Of a stretch of 10,543 nt of DNA, positions 1-6,166 are shown piece by piece. Each line of letters opens with the position of its first letter. The stretch's first letter is position 1. Source of the DNA: Acidobacteriota bacterium. Its GTDB lineage: Bacteria > Acidobacteriota > Vicinamibacteria > Vicinamibacterales > UBA8438. A model generated the notes under the pieces. It was not told the DNA's origin and did not search any database. It was given only the letters and a program-made list of their open reading frames with translations. The DNA lies in contig DQEK01000236.1 of the NCBI GenBank assembly GCA_003533545.1, positions 1 to 10,543 on the forward strand. The letters are read 5' to 3'. Both the position numbers and the translations under genes were made by a program.

Positions 1-182
1 TCTCGGACCAGCTGACCGGACTAGGGTATGGCACGTTGGGTAACCGCCAGTGGGCGTTCTTCGGCGCCACAGTAATGTCGAGCATCACCCCAACAGCGCT
101 GTTGGCGGTGAAGACCCCGATGACCGAAGCCGCGGCGTGCACGGTCCGCTTCTACAACGACTACCGTTCTGAATCAAACTAG
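1..182 (+). CDS. C-terminal end of an unrecognised protein (partial, 5' end outside window)
   Basis: A reading frame open from the window edge (first full codon at 3) ends at TAG 180-182 and encodes about 59 residues. The visible tail includes GYGTLGNRQWAFFGATVMSS, followed by a run rich in Ala, Thr and Pro, and ends in NDYRSESN. I do not recognise the family, and there is no clear catalytic motif in what is visible. It is taken as real because its stop codon overlaps the AGAGG ribosome-binding site of the transporter gene that starts at 195, a typical operon arrangement. If the two are co-transcribed, this could be an enzyme acting on a compound the transporter imports, but that is inference only. 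Confidence 0.6.
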   Translation, partial: SDQLTGLGYGTLGNRQWAFFGATVMSSITPTALLAVKTPMTEAAACTVRFYNDYRSESN

Positions 183-194
183 AGGCTCGCGTTC

Positions 195-1583
195 ATGTCT
201 TCCCTCATTCGTCTAGTCGGCGACCTCGGCGAAACCCTGTCACGGTTTACTCAGCGCTGGATTCCAGACTCTTGGGTCGTTTGTATGATGCTGACGGTGC
301 TGGCTATCGTGCTGGCAATCTTCGGCGCCGGCGCCGGACCGAACGAGACCATCCTCGCCTGGGGTGGTGGTATGTGGTCCCTGTTGGAACTGGCGATGCA
401 GTTCACGATCGCTATGATCGCGGCCCACGCGTGTGTCTCGTCGAGACCGGCTTACCGGTTCCTCGATTGGCTGGCAAGCCGCCCCGACACCAACAAGCCG
501 GTTCAGGCAGTCGTCCTACTGGGCGCCTACTCAATCGTTATTGCCTACATGAATTGGGCAGCCAGTGTGGTGGCATCGGCCCTCTTCGTGCCGTTCATTG
601 CGAAACGGAATCCGAAAGCCGACATCCGACTGCTCATTGCCGCCGGATATCTCGGTGTGGGCACCGTCTGGCACGGGGGACTCTCGGGCTCGGCGCCGCT
701 TATTCTCGCCACGCCTGGCAATCCGATCACGACGCCGCCACCAGGCACCGAGCCCCTGCTCGACCGCATCCTGCCAGTCACGGAAACGCTGTTCAATTCC
801 TTCAACCTTACTTATCTGCTGATCGTATCGGCGGTCGCGCTGATGATGGTTGCCGTCCTGCACCCACGAAAAAACGCCAGGGTCCTGACCGAGGACGAAC
901 TGAACGCCATCATGCCCACGCTCGCGGACGAGACCGACCCCGCCACCCCCGCCGCGCAGATAGAATCCTTCCGCGGGTGGATTGTCCTGGCGGTGATTCT
1001 CATCGGATACCCACTGGGATATTCGATCATGACCCAAGGGTTCGGGGCCAGTTGGACCATCAACGCTTACAACGCCGTGTTTCTGATCGGTGCCATGCTG
1101 CTACAGGGCACCCCGGCCAACCTCGTGAAAGCGTTCGGCAACGGGGCACGCACCGCCTCGGGCGTCATCCTGCAGTTCCCGTTCTACGCCGGTATTTTCG
1201 GTGTCATCAACGGCACCGCGTTGGGTGGCTGGCTGGGCGGTCTGTTTGTGCAGGTAGCTACCACTGACACGTACCCGTTGATCGTTTATCTCTACTCGGG
1301 GGTAGTAAATATCTTCGTGCCCTCAGGCGGGTCAAAGTGGCTCATCGAAGCCCCGTATCTGCTGCCCGCGGCGCGCGAGTTGGCCGTTTCGCCGACCACA
1401 ACCGTGCTCGCCTACGCCTACGGCGACTCGACCAGCAACCTCATCCAGCCATTCTGGGCGATCCCCATCTTGACCGTCACGCGGATGAAGTTCGGCGATG
1501 TACTTGGCTACACGGGGTTAATTGCCCTCGTGCTCTTCGCGGTCACCGTCATCGCTATGCTGATGATTCCGCCGATGTTGTGA
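195..1583 (+). CDS. atoE: AtoE-type short-chain fatty acid transporter
   Basis: This 462-residue integral inner-membrane protein belongs to the SCFA transporter family. E. coli AtoE, of about 440 aa, imports short-chain fatty acids such as butyrate for the acetoacetate pathway. Family blocks are visible in order: an amphipathic start with RWIPDSWV (21-28), GSAPLILATPGNPI (165-178), VILQFPFYAGI (324-334), NIFVPSGGSKW (372-382) and YGDSTSNLIQPFWAIP (409-424). Many hydrophobic segments alternate with short loops, and one longer charged cytoplasmic-type loop spans about 223-260. AGAGG at 181-185 lies 9 nt before the ATG, which supports the start. The gene follows an unrecognised partial gene by 12 nt. 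No atoD/atoA CoA-transferase or atoB thiolase is visible here, so the real substrate may be another short carboxylate. The family assignment is strong; the substrate is uncertain. Confidence 0.93.
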   Translation: MSSLIRLVGDLGETLSRFTQRWIPDSWVVCMMLTVLAIVLAIFGAGAGPNETILAWGGGMWSLLELAMQFTIAMIAAHACVSSRPAYRFLDWLASRPDTNKPVQAVVLLGAYSIVIAYMNWAASVVASALFVPFIAKRNPKADIRLLIAAGYLGVGTVWHGGLSGSAPLILATPGNPITTPPPGTEPLLDRILPVTETLFNSFNLTYLLIVSAVALMMVAVLHPRKNARVLTEDELNAIMPTLADETDPATPAAQIESFRGWIVLAVILIGYPLGYSIMTQGFGASWTINAYNAVFLIGAMLLQGTPANLVKAFGNGARTASGVILQFPFYAGIFGVINGTALGGWLGGLFVQVATTDTYPLIVYLYSGVVNIFVPSGGSKWLIEAPYLLPAARELAVSPTTTVLAYAYGDSTSNLIQPFWAIPILTVTRMKFGDVLGYTGLIALVLFAVTVIAMLMIPPML

Positions 1584-1625
1584 CGTCAGCGGGGCCGACA
1601 GTCACGACCGGCACCGAGTCCTGCT

Positions 1626-1988
1626 TCACTCGCAGGTCGGGGACAGATGGGTCAGCGAAACGACGTTCAGGAGCCGATGCGGCTCACCAGGGTTCAGTAA
1701 CCCCTTGACCCAAACCTTGTGGCCGTCGTGACTGGCAACGCTGAATTCCCCGAGGGTGCCGATGAGTGTGATGGTCTCCCCTCCGAGCGGAGCATCGGCT
1801 GGCGGCTCATCCGGGGCCCGCTCCTTCAGCGCCGTCGGCTCAGTCGAGCGAGTCAGGATGAACCGGTCTCGACCATCGCGTTCGACGCACCCGACGGTCA
1901 TCATCATTGACATCGGCTGCGCCGCCGCGCGAACCAGAGCTCCAGCTGCGAGGAACACGAGGACCGTGAAAAGGAACACGCGGGCCAT
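1626..1988 (-). CDS. Small exported protein with two cysteines, possible OB-like fold
   Basis: This 120-residue protein begins with a clear signal peptide: MAR, a hydrophobic stretch at 4-19, then AAAQ at about 21-24. The mature part has the pattern VGCVERDG..RFILTRS (32-48), a Pro/Glu-rich linker (52-67), TITLIGTLGEF (72-82), HDGHKVWVKGLL (87-98) and LLNVVSLTHLSPTC (106-119). The order 'GCV..-strand-hydrophobic strand-GH.V.V.G-strand-C' resembles small secreted beta-barrel proteins that I associate with Acidobacteria; this is pattern memory, not a search. C34 and C119 are its only cysteines and could pair. The ATG at 1988 is preferred because it places the signal peptide at the N-terminus and lies 7 nt after the preceding stop. 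An in-frame start at 2066 would add an Arg-rich stretch inside the upstream gene. No strong Shine-Dalgarno is seen, so translational coupling is likely. It is the last gene of the monooxygenase operon. Function is unknown. Confidence 0.75.
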   Translation of the reverse strand: MARVFLFTVLVFLAAGALVRAAAQPMSMMMTVGCVERDGRDRFILTRSTEPTALKERAPDEPPADAPLGGETITLIGTLGEFSVASHDGHKVWVKGLLNPGEPHRLLNVVSLTHLSPTCE

Positions 1989-1995
1989 GGTACGT

Positions 1996-2625
1996 CTAGC
2001 GCGCCGCGGTCTCGCTTGGCACGTTCTTAGTCCACCAGGCGTTACCGAAGTTCGTGAACGGCCCACCGTTGATCGAGATCCGGGACTCGACGCGGTAGTT
2101 CACCGGTGAAACGAGGCGGGTCATCATCCGCAGTTGCACCTGCTGGCCGCCCGCCGGAAACGGCGGCGTCTCGTAGTGGACCGTGTAAAAGCCGCCAAGA
2201 TCGCCTCCAATACGACCTGCCTTGAAAAACTCAAAGCCACGACTGTCGACCTCGTAGCGACTGAACGCTTTCTGCTCGGCCAAATAGATAATGCGCGAGT
2301 CCGCCGTGAAATCACCGTCCGGCCCGCTGGCCTCAATGCGGCTAGTGTAGTAGCGGCCGTCGGTGCTGCCTGAGAAAACCTCGGTCCCCTCAATGGTCCC
2401 ACCCAGGCCCAGCGGACTCTCCGGCACACGCCATTCAAATGCCCAGGTGCCAGGAAAGTAAGCGTCGTAGTCGAACAGCGGGACCTCGTCGCTGCTCTCC
2501 GTCGGTCGCCCGCGATCCGGAATCTGCCCCTGCGGCCGCGCCTGCCTGGATTGCGACGACACCACGTGCGGAAGAAGAATCGTCGCCACGAGCAGAAGCA
2601 CAACGCGGACAGGTCGCCACCGCAT
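1996..2625 (-). CDS. Exported beta-rich protein of unknown function (DUF1579-like pattern)
   Basis: This 209-residue protein has an N-terminal signal peptide: MRWRPVR, then a hydrophobic run at 8-23, with cleavage near SSQ at 23-25. A short polar linker (26-48) is followed by a beta-rich body. FPGTWAFEWRVPESPLG (57-73), GTIEGTEVF (76-84), DGRYYTSRIEASGPDG (89-104) and SRIIYLAEQKAFSRYEVDSRG (110-130) recall lipocalin-like DUF1579 proteins that open with a 'G.W...' strand. The protein ends with GGPFTNFGNAWWTKN (187-201). It has no cysteines and no recognisable catalytic motif. Its ATG shares one base with the TGA of the cytochrome/monooxygenase gene (TGATG), so the start at 2625 is well supported and translation is probably coupled. 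A binding, chaperone or accessory role for that enzyme is possible but unproven; the DUF1579 resemblance is tentative. Confidence 0.78.
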   Translation of the reverse strand: MRWRPVRVVLLLVATILLPHVVSSQSRQARPQGQIPDRGRPTESSDEVPLFDYDAYFPGTWAFEWRVPESPLGLGGTIEGTEVFSGSTDGRYYTSRIEASGPDGDFTADSRIIYLAEQKAFSRYEVDSRGFEFFKAGRIGGDLGGFYTVHYETPPFPAGGQQVQLRMMTRLVSPVNYRVESRISINGGPFTNFGNAWWTKNVPSETAAR

Positions 2626-4091
2626 CAGTTCGTGCTCTGTCGCTTTGTCAGATCCTGGCTCTCGACGGTGTACTCGGTGAATGCCTGGTACATCTCGTCC
2701 CAGCTCTGCTGGCCCCAGTACACTTCGAGGTGCGGACCCGGGTTCCAACGGTTGCCAAGAGAGTTGTCGTAGACGCCAATGCCGGTAATCTTGCTGCCGG
2801 CAGGTAAATGTAGCGGCTCCGCTAGTTCATAGTGTATCTGCCAGTTAAAATCGAACTCAGGCACGTCCAGGATGGTCAACTCGCGGCCGTCCGGGTAGGT
2901 CACGACCCACTTCAGGCTCTTGCCCCGTAAGTGCATGTGTGGCGACAGCCCGTAAAGTGTGACCGGCTCGTTGATCGGTGTGATGCCTGTGATTTTCCAG
3001 TTGTCGGTGTAAGGCGGGATGTTCGGTATCTGTCCACGGCGGACCCGCCCGGTCTTGGGGTCCTTAGTGGGCTTTACCTCTTCGCCCTGCACGATGTAGA
3101 TGTCGTTTCCAAAAGGATCGGTTGGAAACGCGTTGCCGGCTTGCCGGGTGAGTACTTCGTGCGTCACCGGCACTGTATTGAACCAGATGCCCAACTTACT
3201 TCGCTCGGTGGCTTCGACACCGATGGGGTTGTAGTGCATCGTCCAGCGAATCCACTTGTCGGAAGCGAGACGCTTTCCGGTACCGGGACGATGCCGTTCC
3301 ACGCCACGACCGGGCACATACGACAGCAGTTTGCTCGAGCCCGGCAGATTCACTTCGTTGAATACCCGCTGAGCCACGCGACCGCTCGACTCGCCCTCTT
3401 CGACCGTTTCTGACGGTGGCCGACGCGGCAATGGCGCTCTCAACAGCGAATTCCCCTCGAGGTCGTGTAGTACCCCGTCGATCACCTGGGTTCCCCACGG
3501 CAAGTCGACCGTGTAAGCCCCCGAATGGTGAACCACCCGATAGTCACTGGGTCTCAATTCGAGCACTTCCGCAAAACGGTCCTCATCCCAAGGAATGTCG
3601 GAATAAAAGTCGATGTAGTCCTCTTCCCCTTCGGCCGCGATCGTGTACTCGATTGGCAGGTCAAAGACGTAGTCGGGCTCCCCCTTCTCGTAGGTCCACC
3701 CCTCGGGCAAATCCGGCGCCGGCGGCATGTCGGCGTCAATACCCTTCAGAGCCCCGCCATCGACCCAGGCCGCGATCGTATCGATGTCGTCCTGGTCTAG
3801 ATACCGCTCGTTTCGAAACGCTAGACTTTTGTCTGGGTCAGCCGGCCATGGCGGCATAACACGCGCCACGACCAAGTCCTTGATTGACCGAGCCCACGGA
3901 CGGGCGTCCGCGTACTCGAGCAAAGCCATCGGCGCAATATTGTTCGGCCGGTGGCAGGTCACGCAATTCTCGTAGAAAATCGGCGCCACATCCTTCGTGA
4001 ACGTCGGGACCCCCTTGCCCTGCCCCGCACCCGCCGTCGCGCCCGACACCACCAACCCGAACACCATAAAAACAAGGGAGAATTTTGGCAT
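2625..4091 (-). CDS. Exported cytochrome c fused to copper type II (PHM/DBH-like) monooxygenase domains
   Basis: This 488-residue exported protein has a signal peptide (1-23, MPKFSLVFMVFGLVVSGATA...). A single-heme cytochrome c domain follows: CVTCH at 43-47, and VMPPWP (78-83) whose M79 is the likely distal ligand. The rest matches the copper type II ascorbate-dependent monooxygenase fold of peptidylglycine and dopamine hydroxylases. CuH-type ligands are H188-H189 (VVHHSG) and H286 (TMHYNP). CuM-type ligands are H385 and H387 (SPHMHLRGK) and M467 (WDEMYQAF). DFNWQIHY (414-421) and YDNS (441-444) fit the C-terminal domain. The only cysteines are C43 and C46, so the disulfides of animal PHM are absent. 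The ATG at 4091 has a TCCTCC-complement Shine-Dalgarno 6 nt upstream and places the signal peptide first; an in-frame extension to 4259 lacks both. It probably acts in the periplasm, possibly hydroxylating an organic substrate with heme-delivered electrons. Substrate and activity are inference. Confidence 0.88.
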   Translation of the reverse strand: MPKFSLVFMVFGLVVSGATAGAGQGKGVPTFTKDVAPIFYENCVTCHRPNNIAPMALLEYADARPWARSIKDLVVARVMPPWPADPDKSLAFRNERYLDQDDIDTIAAWVDGGALKGIDADMPPAPDLPEGWTYEKGEPDYVFDLPIEYTIAAEGEEDYIDFYSDIPWDEDRFAEVLELRPSDYRVVHHSGAYTVDLPWGTQVIDGVLHDLEGNSLLRAPLPRRPPSETVEEGESSGRVAQRVFNEVNLPGSSKLLSYVPGRGVERHRPGTGKRLASDKWIRWTMHYNPIGVEATERSKLGIWFNTVPVTHEVLTRQAGNAFPTDPFGNDIYIVQGEEVKPTKDPKTGRVRRGQIPNIPPYTDNWKITGITPINEPVTLYGLSPHMHLRGKSLKWVVTYPDGRELTILDVPEFDFNWQIHYELAEPLHLPAGSKITGIGVYDNSLGNRWNPGPHLEVYWGQQSWDEMYQAFTEYTVESQDLTKRQSTN

Positions 4092-4097
4092 TACTGA

Positions 4098-4103
4098 TCC
4101 TCC
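4098..4103 (-). promoter_or_regulatory. Shine-Dalgarno of the cytochrome/monooxygenase gene
   Basis: On the minus strand this reads GGAGGA and lies 6 nt before the ATG at 4091. It is the strongest ribosome-binding site in the window. It decides the start in favour of the signal-peptide methionine over the longer in-frame extension. Confidence 0.8.
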
Positions 4104-4139
4104 GCGCTCCACAGGGCAACACCGCGCCCAAGCAGGATC

Positions 4140-4168
4140 ACTGTATGGTGGCTCAAAGGACGTGTCAA
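4140..4168 (-). promoter_or_regulatory. Probable sigma70-type promoter of the three-gene secreted operon
   Basis: Read on the minus strand there is a perfect -35 hexamer TTGACA (4168-4163), a 17-nt spacer (4162-4146) and a -10 hexamer TACAGT (4145-4140), which matches TATAAT at 4 of 6 positions. This predicts a transcript start near 4133, giving a leader of about 40 nt before the ATG at 4091. It lies in the 164-nt gap after the oligoendopeptidase gene, so the operon can be transcribed independently of acnA and the peptidase gene. Not verified experimentally. Confidence 0.6.
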
Positions 4169-4177
4169 TCCGACTTC

Positions 4178-4192
4178 GTCTAAAAGTTAGAC
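4178..4192. repeat. Operator-like inverted repeat GTCTAA-N3-TTAGAC
   Basis: A perfect 6-bp inverted repeat with a 3-nt centre begins 9 bp upstream of the -35 hexamer (4163-4168) of the operon promoter. Its symmetry, AT-rich inner arms and position suit a dimeric regulator binding upstream of RNA polymerase. It is too short and lacks a T-run for a terminator. Its regulatory role is inferred from location only. Confidence 0.4.
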
Positions 4193-4209
4193 CCGTGATC
4201 ACCGAGGAC

Positions 4210-4223
4210 AACCGGCGCCGGTT
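4210..4223. repeat. 14-bp perfect palindrome AACCGGCGCCGGTT
   Basis: This uninterrupted palindrome lies between the oligoendopeptidase stop (4256) and the operon promoter. It has no loop and is not followed by a T-run on either strand, so it does not read as an intrinsic terminator. It could be a protein-binding site or part of a weak hairpin downstream of the peptidase gene; a self-complementary GC-rich stretch could also arise by chance. Confidence 0.3.
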
Positions 4224-4255
4224 TCTGGACGCACCCGGGACCGCGTTGAACGTCC

Positions 4256-6154
4256 TCACTTGTCGAGAATGGCTTCGATTTGATCCATCACACGGTCCAT
4301 CCGAGCGATAAGCGCATCGTAAGGAGCGTCAGTGGCAAGGTCGATGCCGTACTCCTGGAGCAGCTCGTACGGGTAGCGCGACCCACCTGCCGAAAGCACC
4401 GCCAGGTAGTCATCCCTGGCCCGCTCGTCGCCAGTCAGGAAACGCTCGGCGAACATCGTGCCGCCCGCGATCGATGTGGCGTACTGGAACACATAGAAAT
4501 TACGATAGAAGTGTGGGATGAAGGCCCACTCGACGGCATAGGCCGGGTCAATCGCCAGCACCCCATCGTCAGCGCCGTGATACTGCCGCAGCAGGCTTTC
4601 ATAGACGCGGGTCATCTTCTCGCCGGACAGTGCTTCGCCGGACTCCACCATTTCGTGAATTTTCAGTTCGAACTCCGCGAACATCACCTGCCGGAAGAAC
4701 GTTCCCCGAGCCGCCTCAAGCGCGGTGCCAAGGTAAAACAATCGCTCGTCATCTGAGATGTCCTGCGCGAGCATGTGTTCCTGTAGCAACACCTCGTTCG
4801 TCGTCGAGGCAATTTCGGCGGTGAACGTTGCGTAGCTCGACGTTTCGTAGGGGTTGTTCTCCGTGGATAACATTGTGTGAATCGCGTGTCCCCATTCGTG
4901 TGTGAACGTCGACACATCATTAAACTGCCCGTTGTGATTCAGCAATAGGAACGGGTGCACGTCGTAGACGCTGCCATACATGTACGCACCGGGAGCCTTG
5001 CCTGTCTGCGGATAAACATGCATCCAGCTGCCGGCGAACCCTTCCTCAAGCAACCCCAGGTAGTGCCGGCCCAGTGGCGCGGCGGACGCCAGGGTCAGCG
5101 CCTCGGACTCTTCTATGCCGAACGTTCGATCAGAAGCGACCAAGGAGGGATAGATGTCGTAGTAGTGGAGGTCGTCGAGGCCGAGCATCCGCTGGCGCAA
5201 CCGAAAATACCTGTGTAGCGACGGCAAGTGACGATGAGCCGCCGCAATCAGGTTCTGGTACACCGCTATGGGGATGTTGTCTCCTGACAGCGCCGCTGCA
5301 AGAGCGTTCTCATACCTGCGCGCCTTGGCCCGAAACACGTGCGCTTTGACGTGAGTGTCGAGGGTCTGCCCGATCGACGTTTCATAGGCCTTCCAGGCGC
5401 CCCAAAATTCGTCGAATACAAGCTTCCGGTCGTCCCGATTCTGCGACGCTCGATGAAGCGAGTAGGCTGCCTGATCGAGAGTAATCTCCTCACCGCTTGA
5501 GAGGGTCACCTTCGGGAACGGTAGGTCAGAGCTGGTCAGCATCGCGTAGATCCGCTCAGCTCCTTGCACGACTGGCCCAGTCGCCGCGATGACCTGCTCC
5601 GCCTCGTCGGAGAGCGTGTGCGGCTCCTGTCTGAGAGTGTTCCGAATATTGAAGGCGTGTTTCGCCAAAGCCGGCTCGTCCGCAAGATACCGCTCGATCG
5701 TCTCCGACCCGACCCGCAGCAGCTCCGGTGACACAAACGCCACGACCTCACCGAACTCCGAGAGCAAGGCAGACGCCAGCCCTCGCCGTTCCTGATCCTC
5801 CGCCACCCGTCGGTCTTCGTCCGCTTTCAGGAAAGCAAAAACATAGAGCCGAGACAGCTCTTTCTCGGTCTCGTAGATAGCGTCGAACGCTTCACGCAAG
5901 GCAGCCGCACTGTCGCCCAAATGGCCACGATGCACGGCGAGTCCCGCTACGCGCGCTTCCAACTCATCTTTCGCTGCATTCCACGCCGCACCGTTCGGAT
6001 AAATGTCGCTGAGGTCCCACTCGATCTGATCCGGTTGCGGCCGACTGGCATTCTGCGCGGTGGCTGTGGTCGCTGTCATCATGATAGTCACGAAGGTCAC
6101 ACTAAAGCCGGTCGCCATCGCGGCCAGCAGGGTCCACTTCTCACACGACATCAT
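4256..6154 (-). CDS. pepF: M3-family zinc oligoendopeptidase (PepF-like), with export-type N-terminus
   Basis: This 632-residue metallopeptidase cleaves short peptides. The zinc site is complete: HEWGH at 419-423 (H419, H423 ligands, E420 catalytic) and E447 in FTAEIASTTNE as third ligand. The C-terminal IPHFYRNFYVFQYATS block (546-561, with H548, Y550 and Y554) carries the His/Tyr residues that position substrate in this family. The N-terminal IEWDLSDIYP (44-53) is the usual opening of PepF proteins. Before it lies a 35-residue leader with K6 and a long hydrophobic run (about 8-31) ending TATAQ. This suggests export or membrane anchoring, whereas most PepF proteins are cytosolic. The ATG at 6154 is chosen because AGGGG (6166-6162) lies 7 nt upstream; an adjacent ATG at 6151 is an alternative. 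It sits 10 nt after acnA, so it is probably in the same operon. Family is certain; location is inferred. Confidence 0.92.
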   Translation of the reverse strand: MMSCEKWTLLAAMATGFSVTFVTIMMTATTATAQNASRPQPDQIEWDLSDIYPNGAAWNAAKDELEARVAGLAVHRGHLGDSAAALREAFDAIYETEKELSRLYVFAFLKADEDRRVAEDQERRGLASALLSEFGEVVAFVSPELLRVGSETIERYLADEPALAKHAFNIRNTLRQEPHTLSDEAEQVIAATGPVVQGAERIYAMLTSSDLPFPKVTLSSGEEITLDQAAYSLHRASQNRDDRKLVFDEFWGAWKAYETSIGQTLDTHVKAHVFRAKARRYENALAAALSGDNIPIAVYQNLIAAAHRHLPSLHRYFRLRQRMLGLDDLHYYDIYPSLVASDRTFGIEESEALTLASAAPLGRHYLGLLEEGFAGSWMHVYPQTGKAPGAYMYGSVYDVHPFLLLNHNGQFNDVSTFTHEWGHAIHTMLSTENNPYETSSYATFTAEIASTTNEVLLQEHMLAQDISDDERLFYLGTALEAARGTFFRQVMFAEFELKIHEMVESGEALSGEKMTRVYESLLRQYHGADDGVLAIDPAYAVEWAFIPHFYRNFYVFQYATSIAGGTMFAERFLTGDERARDDYLAVLSAGGSRYPYELLQEYGIDLATDAPYDALIARMDRVMDQIEAILDK

Positions 6155-6161
6155 CAAGTCG

Positions 6162-6166
6162 CCCCT
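6162..6166 (-). promoter_or_regulatory. Shine-Dalgarno of the oligoendopeptidase gene, overlapping the acnA stop
   Basis: The minus strand reads AGGGG 7 nt before the first of two tandem ATGs (6154 and 6151). The site shares bases with the acnA TAG (6167-6165). This placement supports the 6154 start and suggests that ribosomes finishing acnA may help start the peptidase gene. Confidence 0.6.

Noticed and set aside
272..1267. Long open frame (331 codons) overlapping the transporter gene on the same strand
   Set aside because: It lies entirely inside atoE in another frame, has an Arg/His-rich composition typical of a shifted high-GC gene, and has no recognisable domain. The atoE frame matches its family throughout.
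1584..1625. Possible bidirectional terminator between the convergent transporter gene and operon end
   Set aside because: The 42-nt gap contains no stem-loop with a T-run on either strand. Termination may be factor-dependent or lie inside the genes.
4092..4259. N-terminal extension of the cytochrome/monooxygenase frame up to 4259
   Set aside because: The extra 56 residues are Arg-rich, bury the signal peptide, lack a ribosome-binding site and span the promoter. The start at 4091 has a strong Shine-Dalgarno.
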